Shown piece by piece: positions 36,238-47,167 of a stretch of DNA of 64,000 nucleotides. The position numbers and the translations under genes were made by a program. The notes beneath the pieces are model-generated. The model had not been told where the DNA came from, did no database searches, and was given only the letters and a program-made list of their open reading frames with translations. The stretch spans positions 71,171,660-71,235,659 of the forward strand of contig NC_092793.1 of assembly GCF_918797505.1 (NCBI RefSeq), given 5' to 3'. Source of the DNA: Bemisia tabaci (lineage: Eukaryota; Arthropoda; Insecta; Hemiptera; Aleyrodidae). The first letter of the stretch is position 1. Each line of letters starts with the position of its first letter.

Positions 36238-39200
36238 AATTCAGGTTTCTTCAATCCTTTTACAATCTTTTGGTCTTCTACTTTGACACATCTTACTTTT
36301 TTTCTTTGTACATTCTTATTTTGTAAATAATTTGTTATCTGTTAATTTAATGAATTGCACCCAATGTTTTAAGGTCACCTCCCTACCACTTTTTCCATAG
36401 TGAATTGAACAAATACAGTACTTCAATCAGTTGCTTCAATTTTGTACTCTTCTTTTACAACTGGTTCATAAAGTGTTTAAAATCTTAAGATCAAAGGCTT
36501 GTTTTTCTTACTTTTTGAGAACTTGGTTCTTTCATCGAAACTTCCCTCTGTCAATCACTCATCAACTTTTGGTAATTGGTTCAAGAAAGAGAAGGACACT
36601 GACACTTTTCGACGAAGCAACTGTGCTAACAATTCTCACTTGTAACTTTTTTTTCAGGGGTGCAAAAACTTCCTAGCCACGTGACCCGCCTGGTTGTATC
36701 ACCTGGGAGAATTCCTGCAAGAATAGGACAAAATGGGGGAACCCTCTTGAGAAGGGATAAAATGGAGTAGCTCCCAAATGAATGAGATTAGTGCGAAAAT
36801 GCAGTAGTTCGTTTTTTTGGGGTAAGAGGGTTTTCACTTTTATACCAGGGAAAAGCGAGCATGAATTTTGGTTAGATATGGGGAGGGGTAGATTGATTAA
36901 ATTTGGGGGTAAGCTTGGAATCTTTTGCACCCTTGATTTCTTCGCAGAAAAATTAAGGTTTTATCTAGATAAACCAGAAATGAAGCTACAAGTACCAGTT
37001 AATTGGTCAACAAAGCATAAACCAACGAAACTTTGAGTATCAAAATGTGATTACGATAAATGGATTGCACTTAGCAAGAAGGAACCAGCGCGATTACAGT
37101 GATGTAAAAATGTTGCTTCTTCGTAAGTATCTAAAAATTCTCCCAGAATTGTAAAAAGTTTTGGCTTCCCACTATAAAATTGTTCATTTTAAAGGAAAAT
37201 AATTGTGTAAATTTTAAGACTGTACGTATACTAAGTATTTTTAAAAGAAAAGGAGAAATTGCACCATTTTGAAAACACTGTAATCACAATGGTTCCTTTT
37301 TGCTAAATGCGATCCAAATGGAATACATGATGGTTGAAATTTGAAGGAGCAAGGTATTTTTGTACATGAATCACAAAAAAAAGGCCGAATAAAGAAGAAA
37401 TAAAGTTTATTTAATAATATATGTGAACAAAAAAGTAACTTGTCAAAAATAATAAAATAAAACGGAGGGTAATGGATCCATCCTTAAGAAAAATTAACTA
37501 AAAAACTATCTCTAGGCAAGAGACTTCATCAGTCATTCTTAATAATCAGCAAACTATAAAACGTGAGGGAACTGCCAAGTTGTTCCTCTCAAGATCTCGT
37601 TTGTTTTAGAATCACTTGAAGGCTGCCTGAGCCATCAAGAGATCTACATGTAAGATTCTTACACATAATAGTATGCTATATGAAAAACTATTAGGAACGC
37701 GTAAATAAAAACCTAGCGTAATACCTAACTGAGTGAATAGCAGTCAGTGAAAAGTAAAAAAGTTGAAATAATTTAGAGATAATATGTTCGAATAACTTAG
37801 AAGTTGATACGGAAAAAAAGGAGAATAGAGAAAATACCCCCAAGTTGATGACAAGGAGACAAAATGGTGAAGAAAAGTGTAATACACAAGTACAGACTTG
37901 CTTCAAAATGATCTTCAATATTAAATAATGAGAAAAAATAAAAAGTAGTGTTGGTATGTTCAAAGACATTGAGTACTAGCTTAAGGTAATAATCAAAATT
38001 TCAGATGAGACTACAACACTAGCCTACATAATTCTAATGAATAATTTTAATGGTAAGAAAAAGGCAATGAATCAAGTCACAGCTCATAGGTAATACTGTT
38101 TAACTTAAGAATAAATTAAGCATAATTAACTATGCTACAAAGTCTTTGATACAATCAAATACATACAAAGAAATATAGCACTGAAAACCCCTTGATTCTC
38201 GCATTATATGCAGGAGTATCAAGACTGGGCAATTAATTACTTAAAAGAAATGGAGACCATGCTTACTCTGCATTAAAAAGGGCAAATGGAAAGGAGCTTT
38301 GATTAAATTCAAGGTCTAAGGTAAAACTTCCTGTTATCCAATTATCAATTTAGCCCTAGAGCAATTTAAAAGAAGATACAGACAAAATTAAAGAAAGTGC
38401 ACTAAACTTCAAAATAATTATTGAACAATATTTTATTTTCTAATACTTTGCGAGGTCTCGAAAAAAATCGGTCCGAGTGCAAAATTCTAATTTACCTGAA
38501 GGATTACTTAGGATGGACCCTTTTTCATTAAGAACTTTTTTCAAAGGAGTTTCAGCAAAAACTCAGGATTGCCTTTCCAGTGATGAAGAAGGAATAAACA
38601 TGAAAAGTTGCCCAATTACACAATTTAGCCCACTGGTTCTTTTCTCACTACTTTCGTTGGCTAAAAGGAAAATTCAGCACAGGATACATTACTTAATCAG
38701 TCAATTCGCACCATTTTTCTTAAGAAATAAAAAATGGAGCACCATACATAAAATCACAAGGTTTATAGCCACTCTAAAAAAGGACTATCAAGGAACCGCA
38801 ATTTAATGAAAAGATCAGAAAATTCACAAGAGTAATAACAGCAAGTATGGTAGGAAGAATCACTAATTAGGAATATTAAAGGTTTATATATGATCAAAAC
38901 AGATAATAAAGTCACTAATACGGCATTTCACCAGATTAAAATATTTTAAGTATTTAATACTACCTTACATAACCAAAGTTAATAAATACTTAAACTTAAT
39001 AAAACTCGACAAAAACTTAATACTGCTCTGCAGTTCTTAAAAATACAAAACTTTCAAGAAGGCAACCCTTCAGTTAACATTTATGGATACTACATACATA
39101 TCTCAATCATTTTTTTCTCAGCCTGCATTGCATAGCATGAGATAAACAGGGTTGCTACCTTCATAATGATCCTCAGCATTTATAAAGGTTTTCAACAAGA

Positions 39201-40129
39201 TCAAAATGCAAACCAAAAATGTGGGGGGGGGGGGAGGGAGAGGAAGGCAGATCAAAAAGAAGATCAGTTCATGGAAAGTGGAAGGGGAGCAGGGTTAATT
39301 AAATTCCAATTTCTCAATTAATTTTATGAGAGAAGATATATTTTGGACAAAAAACATTCTTTAGACTTATGCATTGATTTTCATTCTGTGTGAACAGTTG
39401 TAGAACTATGGCTGATATTTTGGCCATATTTTTACGTCTCAATCTTAAAACTTCAGTACAACATTCTGCAAGAAGATTCAAAATCAGTGAAATCCACAAG
39501 CTATTTCAGAAAAAAATGCAGTGTTTCACAAAGGTGTCCACTAAATTTCAGGATTTCCTCATTTCAGGAACAAAAATCAATCGGAAGATGGAAAAAGTTG
39601 TGCTTTCTTCATTCAATTTTTCTGTATTAAATATTTGTAGAGGTATAACAACTCCATCTCAAATGGAACAGCTCTGCCGGGAAGTTCAATTGTTTGCTGG
39701 AGTTTCTGCTTCACTTAATTTTAACTATTTTTTAAAATTTTGTGCTTCTGCAATGAGAAAGTGAGATGCAGAAACTATAACTTGCATCATGGACTGTTTT
39801 ATAAGAGAAAAAGTTGTTGACAGTTTGACACTTTAGAGTAAGGAAACATAGCTTCCCACTTTCTTAAAAGAAAAAAGACGGCTAATAATTCTATTAAATC
39901 TTCAGAATACAGTGAAATTATTCGTAGTAAGTAGGTTCATAAATACATAAAGGTACACAATACATATATACATTTAAGAAATGAAAAATATTGTGCTTTT
40001 ACACACTACGTAATGAACGTGTTTAGAATATGCAGGTTCATCAATACTGATATAGGCACAAATACATTTTCGGAATGTAAAATACTGAGGCACTAAAGGT
40101 TGCTTTTAAGTTATTTGATCATAATTGAC
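36238..40129. other. Convergent 3' ends of PAK1IP1-like and ankyrin genes
   Basis: Plus-strand AATAAA signals at about 37387-37402 and a minus-strand one (TTTATT at about 37405) sit within 25 bp of each other, so the two 3'UTRs (about 1.2 kb and 2.7 kb) probably meet here. A G12 run lies at 39223-39234. Open frames of up to 124 codons (39390-39764, 38477-38806) show no recognisable domain. Confidence 0.5.
37061..37316. mobile_element. MITE, about 256 bp
   Basis: Left end TGGATTGCACTTAGCAAGAA continues 'ggaaccagcgcgattacagtg'. The right end is its inverted counterpart 'cactgtaatcacaatggttc' then TTTTTGCTAAATGCGATCCA. The arms of about 42 bp match with a few differences. Confidence 0.85.
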
Positions 40130-42832
40130 TCACAACTTATCATAAGCATCCAGCAGATGTTTTAAGTCTCTGTTATTCAATCTGCTCATTACTTTATCCA
40201 TAAATGAACTTTTTGCATGATAATTTGATGAGAAATATTTTTTGACATTTTCGATTGAATTTTGTCGACGAAGCAATTCAAGTCTTGCTTGACCAGCTTT
40301 GTTTCTGTCGCACATTAACCTACAGAATCCAGGATAGAGAATACTGAGCGCTTTCTGGGCGCAATATTTATCAATGGCAGGAATTTCTATCAACTGCGCC
40401 GCATCTTGATCAGTTGATGTTGCAAAATCATAAAATGTGTAATCGGTTTGAGGAATTTTCATTTTTTTTAAGGCTACTAATTCATTCTGCAACTTTCTCA
40501 AATGTAACTCAAGTTGAAAATTAGAAAAAATATAACTTTTTTCTTCCTTTGAAAATTTATACAGTTTCTGGTCCTGCAGCAGAACCAGATGTTCCATTAA
40601 GAGTTTGCGGCTTTGCTCTGCTTGAGTCGACAGATCATCAGAGCAATGAAGAAAAGGACTGACCTTGGTTCCCTTTTCTTCACAGTGGACAATTATCGAT
40701 GCTCCAGCATTGATGAGACATCTCGTGACATTAGAGTTAGCCTTCCTAATACTATAATGAATTAGTGATGGTTCATGGGCACAAATATGTGTATCACGTG
40801 TATTAACATTGAAACTACTATACTTAAGCAATAACTCAGTAATATCAACTCTACCTCTAGCTATGCCCCAAGCTATGGGTGACATTTGACCACCATTAAT
40901 CAGCTCTTCTGTGCTCGCTCCTTTTATTAGCAACTGCTCAATAATCTCAGCCCTGCATAGAGTCATGGCTCTGGAGAGCGCAGTTTTTCCAGATGCAGAT
41001 TGTACATTGATATCAGCATCTTTACTTAAGAGGAGTTTAACAAGTGAGGTAGCAAATTCATAATTTGTACCGACGACAGCATAATAAAGGGCAGTTTTAC
41101 CATCTCTTGACGTTAAATTTATATCAATGAGTGAAGAGTTAAGTAGGACTTCTAAAATCTTATAGTTTTTATCAAATATTTCTTTGTTAATCAGCTTAGC
41201 CTGCTCTTTTGTGAGCACATCAAACTCTCCGTACGGGATGCCGGAAGGCACAGGTTTGGTGGGGTTTGCTTTTCTAATTACAGTATGTATTATCCCTAAA
41301 CCATAACTATTTCTGATATTACAATTGGCCCCATGAGCTAATAGAAGTTGAACAATATCACTTTGTTCCTTTTCCACTGCTAGTTGAATAGGTGTTACTC
41401 CTCTATAATCGGGGGCATCTACATTGAATCCATTTAGAAGAAGTAATCTCACTATTGGGATATGGCATAGCCTAATCGCCACATGCAATGGATCCTCCTT
41501 TCTTGAGAGGTTGGCAAGTTGTGGATTTTGTTGCAAGATCTTTTGAACTTCGTTGAAGTTTCCTATTTTTATTGCTTGCATCAAATGAGCTGATGAGTCT
41601 GAAAAAAAAAAAAAAATTCATCCAGAATTTTGTAAGTAAATAAAGTAGGTAGCCAGGAAGTGCTGCATTGGTTAATTGCCGTATACTTTCATGAACATCC
41701 AAAAATTCCTGATCATCATTTCTCCTGCATTCAATATACTGACAATGTTCAATTCATTAGTAGGGCATAGTCAGTACAGCAGCCTGATTGTTGAAATTTT
41801 TTGTTTGTCGGGACGACATAGATGACACAGGTTAAAAGGCGGATCGTGATTGGTCGGCTATGTCTTATCGTTGCTTTGTTGTGCCTTTGTCCGGTGGGAT
41901 GATCGATATACTGTCGGAGAATTAAGAGGTCCCGTTAGCTTGTCGAGAGGTCAACCCGACATAGACACGACAAAGCAGCGATAAGACATAGCCGACCAAT
42001 CACGCTCCGCCTTTTAACCTATGTCATCTTTGTTGTCCCGACAAACAAAAAATTTCAGCAATCAGGCTGCAGTTGTATCTTGTCTTAATGTTTCTCATAA
42101 TAATGTTTTTCCAGAAACAACATTCATTTTTTCAAAGTCCAGCTCATGTTTTTTAGTTACAGTGTTATTTGGAAGTATCATTTTCACAGAAACAACACTA
42201 TACTTCTAATTCCTCTTTGAAAACGTTCGCGACTGTATTAATAGCCTGCTGTGCTAGGCTTGCCGAGATGAATCTTCGGAGTCAGCCTAGGGACTCATGC
42301 TCTCTGAAAAACTTTCCTGAAAAAGGTTCAGAGGGGCACTTCTCAATTGCAAGGTCATGGAATCTATGCTTGCTAACATTTCGTTCACAATGATCAAAGC
42401 AAATGTATGTAATTCATCAAAGCTTTTTTGAATGCCGATTCTTGACGATATCAAAATGATCTAAACCAAAAATTTTACATAATTCGGCCAACATTTTCGT
42501 CTCTAAAATATAACTTAACAATGGATATTCAAAGACCGCACCGAGAAGTGTCCTTTCCCTACCGAACACCTCAATCACAGTTTCTTATTAGAAAAGTCAT
42601 GCTTTGGAGGGGAAAATATACCTATTTCTTCTGACTTCTTCCGTTTGGGAGGGGAATCATCTGGTGGCAGGCCTTCATTTTCTTGTATTGGAGATGAGGA
42701 CTGTCTTTTCCTGTTTATCATTGGATCGCTAAAATCAAAAGACCCATCTTCACAATCGCTGTCAGAATTACTTCCAAAAACGTCACTGAAAAAACTTTCG
42801 TAAGTGCTTGCATTCGATATTAAAGAATCCAT
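40130..42832 (-). CDS. Ankyrin-repeat protein with acidic/NLS N-terminus (2 exons, 559 aa)
   Basis: Exons on the minus strand: 42832-42622 (ATG at 42832-42830) and 41598-40130. The junction G|AC keeps the frame (KKSEEI-D-SSAHLMQAIK), with donor GTATAT and acceptor TTTTTCAG. Residues 1-70 are rich in Ser, Asp and Glu with a basic cluster PPKRKK, a possible nuclear signal. About residues 72-340 hold ankyrin repeats, e.g. DPLHVAIRLCHIPIVRLLLL, GVTPIQLAVEKEQSDIVQLL, GKTALYYAVV and GKTALSRAM. The last 200 residues (LYPGFCRLMCDRNKAGQARL region) match no domain I know. The role is unknown; nuclear location is inferred from the basic cluster only. The acceptor just before the ATG implies an upstream non-coding exon. 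Confidence 0.88.
41779..42070. mobile_element. Foldback MITE, 292 bp, about 112-bp arms, in the ankyrin gene intron
   Basis: Starts GCAGCCTGATTGTTGAAATT; the other end is its inverted copy. The arms continue through 'tttttgtttgtcgggac', 'gttaaaaggcgga' and 'gtgattggtcggctatgtct', with only a few differences. No convincing target duplication. Confidence 0.88.
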
Positions 42833-45315
42833 TTTGATTGTGTTTGCAACTGAAAACAAAGAAGAAAAATATTTTACCTTGTGCACATGGACTGGATGAA
42901 TGCTAACTAAAAATTCAAATAGTGAAAATCTTATTACTATAAGACTGCTCGCATACCAAACAAAAATAATACTGTGAACATTTTTCTACCGATTTTCATC
43001 TCTCTGTTATTTAGAAACCATAATAGCTAATGTCTTGGGATTTTTGTGCCAAAGATGTTTTCAATTTTTCTTTTAAGCAGTGTGGGTCACAATGTTGGGT
43101 TTCATTTGATAAAAAAAATTACGGAGTTAAAGCGTCACTTCAGAATATCTCCAATTGTTTCTGCAGGGGTCCAAAAAATAGTTCCTTTTGACCATAGAGA
43201 GCCGCCAAAATATCAAGAGCTCTACCTCTATTCGTTAAAAGGAGGACACCTTACAACTTGTGGGAAACCCTGTACCAAGGGGCAAGTTTTGAGCCTGTAA
43301 GGAGCTTCATCTAGAGATCCAAGCATCATAAACAATATCAAATAAATCAAGTTACGCTAATCTGGTCAATCTTTGCGAAAATAGTATACTAAATCCCTGA
43401 GGACGAGCCTAAGGAAATTTGCAGGAAAACAAAAGAATGCACAATTTGAAGATGTTATAATGTTTCATAATACGTAAATATGATTCTAGTATGGAATACA
43501 CAACTATTTTAATAGACAAATTTAAATGACCTAAATGTTTTGGACGTCTGTGATTTTCGTTTACGGAAATGATTCTTTAGACCTTCCTGGAGGAGCTAAA
43601 TTCCCCCCTGACAAACAGTGGGAAGTATTCTTGTGACATTCATGCTGAATCAATTGATTAAAACATTCAGGAACAGCAGCATTAACACCGTTAATTAAAT
43701 GATTGGCCGTTATCAACAGCGGAGCGAGAAACTTTTTTCCAGTATGGAAGGGGGGGGGGGGGGGCAGAGAGGCACCTAATCAAGGAGAATCGGTGGGACA
43801 TAAAAAGACATTCTAACGAGAGAGATCTTTGGGATTTAAGTTGTAATTTTGAATTTCACTTGCACGTTGTTTATCTTATTCATCAACGGCGTCTGAACGG
43901 TTCTGGTCTCTTGAGGAGGCCTAAAAGCGTCCAACCGGTATAAGAATAACAAAGTGCAAGTAAGTTTCAAATGAATAACTTTAATATTAAGTTTTTGTGC
44001 AAACCCGATCCTAACATTCGAGATTTTAACTTACAAGATGCATAGGATCAGATGCTGGTTGGAACACAACTCAAACTCCGGATGAAACACCTTAGTACAA
44101 ATCAACTTAAGATTTGAAACTAGCCACTGATGTTAAATTGCAAAAGGTTATTACTAGATAGGGATAGCTACTCTTGAATCTGCGTGGACTTACAGGTTCA
44201 CGCAGATTCATACATATCCGATGTAAACTCACATGGGTGACATAAGCATATCAATGGCATCTCAGAGTGGAGAGCAGTGGCACTCAGCTAAAAACGGACA
44301 TATAATCAAGCATTGAGTAGTGCTTGGTGTGGAATTAAGCGCACATTGATTGAGATACAGTGCAAAATGTGGAATTAGATTCCGTGTCACAGGTTATAGT
44401 GTCTATTGCTCGTGAGTGCCGATCAGTACCATTCAACATCCTACTTCAACGGCATCATCTACAGTAGAGCAAACGTCATGATGATATCTTCTCACTGGAA
44501 ACTGCAAAGTCTGAACTAATACACTGGGAATATCCCTCCTCAAGCCTCGAAGCTCTAGCAACTTTGCTCCGTCCCGTGTCGAAAAAGTGGGTACAGTGTA
44601 TATCTCGATATTGCAACGTGCATGTTGTTTACACCATGGTATCATTAGACAGGTACAGTATACAGCCAATTATTAAAAACTGGCATTTGCAGTGTCATTT
44701 AAACTCACATAAATTCATTATATTCATAGATAATGTAACACCCAAAACTGTTTCAGCAAGTCCTGCTAAAATTAACAAGTAGAGAGACTGACGAATTTTT
44801 ACCTGAGCAAGTAAAACGAATAATTTCACAAGTGGCTCTGGCTATTGAAAGCAGATGATTATTGGGGATGGTCGGCGAAAGTAATGTTAAGGGCAAAAGT
44901 TAAACTTTATTCACTAGAAACTTTAAAATCAATAGAGAGATGAGAGACTAACTGACTACTGAGTGTTGAGTGATTTGGAGGGAATTTGCACGGTTTCAGT
45001 TTTCTTCTCACATTTCCCTCCAAATTTTAGTGATTTGCCGCATTCGCGTGGAATAGGATGGGAGGGGGGATAGTGTTGTCCCTGGTTTTCCCCTCCCGCC
45101 TACACCCTGCACGAGCGACAGCGACCACACCACCATAACAGGATCATACTACATAATACTGAATTTTACAACCTAAATCTTCAGTTATCAGTTTTATGTT
45201 GTAATCTCTGTTAAATAGATTTCCCAAACTGATCAAAATATTTTTTTGAAAATTCAAAACCAATTTTACAGATGAAAACATTATAGGAAAAGCCTCTTCA
45301 TTGTCTTTATTGTAG
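42833..45315. other. Region between ankyrin gene and orphan exons
   Basis: Holds a G15 run at 43750-43764 and a short hairpin at about 44171-44207 (arms TGAATCTGCGTG and CACGCAGATTCA). An 84-codon frame at 43046-43300 has no recognisable domain. The first exon of the ankyrin gene is probably here but was not identified. Confidence 0.35.
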
Positions 45316-45624
45316 GATCAGATGGCCATTTCATTTCAAATTTTCGCGCTATAAAGTTGGTTGATGACCAACGTCGTTGTGCTGTCACTCTATTTTATTC
45401 TATGATGCACGTATGTTGCTATGTTGTTGACATTTCCACTAATCTCCTTTTTAATTTCTTTCAATAAGTTTCGAATGTTTTTATTCTCTTAGAGTGTTTT
45501 AGATTCTACAGAAGCTCTTGTATCCTCTTTTCTATTTTGTGGAGCCCTGTTTGCTGTTTTTTACCTCGACAACTATTTCTCAGGAGAAGAGAATTTTGCC
45601 AGTCCATACAAGAGGATAGGACAT
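45316..45624 (+). CDS. Two orphan coding exons, membrane-type protein, partial
   Basis: Exon 1 is 45316-45410 and exon 2 is 45493-45624, separated by an 82-bp intron (GTATGT..TTAG). Exon 1 opens in phase 1 and reads SDGHFISNFRAIKLVDDQRR then CAVTLFYSMMH. Exon 2 is in phase and reads SVLDSTEALVSS, a hydrophobic stretch FLFCGALFAVFYL, then DNYFSGEENFASPYKRIGH before GTAAGT. Both borders, the phase match and the protein-like composition argue for real exons. I do not recognise the family. They could belong to a separate small membrane protein or to an upstream part of the KLHL20 transcript, because exon 2 ends in phase 0 and the KLHL20 exon at 47090 begins in phase 0. A short open exon at 46566-46634 could also follow. 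A pseudogene remnant is not excluded. Confidence 0.5.
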
Positions 45625-45967
45625 GTAAGTTCTAATGGTTTTTTTCTTAAGCACAAATATTGAGTTTTCTCTTTACCAATTACTTCTCCGTGACTATTAT
45701 TTCGAAATTTTACCTGATTTCATGTTATCTCTCACTCCGTGTCTTCCATTAAGGACAGTTCTCTGTAACTGGTGTCCTTGTCTATGCGAGGAGGAGTGCC
45801 CTCAATTTTATCTTTTCATGGGTCCTCTTTGATACAGTGCATTTGTGCCTCCAAATTTTCTCTGGATCTGCTAAATTTTAGTAGTGGATGTTAACAAATT
45901 TCCCGCCAAAACCAGTGACAACTTGAGTATCATCTGAGCAGAAGGTACATTTAAGTCTATTATTCAC

Positions 45968-46224
45968 TCGTGCGACGTAAGTCGGCAATCACATAACTCG
46001 TTTGCGGTGTCTGAAAATCTCCGCCTCCATGTTATTTTTTTAAAGGAGAACAAATTGGCATCATTCCTTGAAGTTTTTGTAGAATTTTCTTGGCACAGAG
46101 AAGAAAAATCACGGCAGCTTTAAAGAATTGCCGTTGAGTAGTTTACCGTTGAAAAAATAAAGTATGACAGGAAGTCTGTGACGTCGCAAACCGAGTTATG
46201 TGATTGCCGACTTACACCGTCACG
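45968..46224. mobile_element. MITE family B, subfamily 1 copy
   Basis: The left arm 'gtaagtcggcaatcacataa' then CTCGTTTGCGGTGTCTGAAA is nearly identical to the copy at 33598-33857. The right arm 'gttatgtgattgccgactta' is the inverted partner and ends CACCGTC. Confidence 0.9.
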
Positions 46225-47089
46225 TGGGCCGTATTCATATCGTTACATGTATCCTCTCGGTGGTTTCTTTTTATTTACTTATCCCTCATCAAATGATGAA
46301 AAATTATGCTTTATGTTTTTGTTTCAAGATTTTATCAGCCAAGTAAATTCACTGTAATGAGGTGAAATTGAATCTTTATTCTTCATTTAGCCCTTAGTTT
46401 AAGGACATGTAATGGATATGAAAATTCAAGTTTCTTAAAATCCAGTAACTTATCTTTACTTCCTCTCTATCGTACACCCAATTAATTGTTCTCTCATACT
46501 TGGGCCGTTCTCTGTGAAGTTATTTCTCAGCTTATGGTGAAATTTTTTCTTATTTAATTGCCTTAGCTCATATCTGAAGTACCCACTTTCTGTGGGTGCG
46601 TTGCCATAATAAACCTCCCTGAAACCATTCAGTGATCTACCCTCCTCCCAGTATGACAGCTAGATTCTAATTTTAGGCTCATGCAATTCTTGTCTTCAGC
46701 ATTTTTAGTCTGAAGTAACCAAAGTTGTAGGAGCAGATATTGTAACATTGGGTTTTGATCAATTCCATTTCCGAACAGTATGCATCCATCGCACTTCCAT
46801 GGGTGTTGGGTTCTGGACAGTACCAAGAGTCTCTGTCATTTTGCACATCCTCAATCGCTAAATGCACATCCAAAGCTTATCCTCAATTGCTAAATTGAGG
46901 ATGTGCTTTGGGCACAAAGATCTGGGAAAAATTGGCGCATGTGTTCACTAAAAGCATCTTTGTTGATCTCTCCTCTGTACCTGAATACTTGTTTTTTCTG
47001 TGTAATAAACTGATTCCAGTAACTTTTTATCATTTCTGTGTTTTCATACCACTTATTACCAGTTGTATATGAGAAACTTTGTTTTTCAG
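46225..47089. other. Upstream of KLHL20, no firm exon
   Basis: A small palindromic repeat lies at about 46848-46910, around 'aattgctaaattgaggat'. An acceptor at about 46565 opens 22 in-frame codons to a TGA, too short to judge. Confidence 0.35.
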
Positions 47090-47167
47090 TGTAAGACAGT
47101 GTGGGCCTGGGGGTGTACGCCGCTCAAGCTGCAGCTGTCTCGACAGACAGTGGCAGTTCGCGGCAGA

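Noticed and set aside
38477..39764. Open frames of 109 and 124 codons on the plus strand
   Set aside because: Lie in the probable antisense 3'UTR of the ankyrin gene and resemble no protein.
43046..43300. 84-codon open frame
   Set aside because: No recognisable domain and no compatible neighbouring exons; does not join in phase with the orphan exons in any obvious way.
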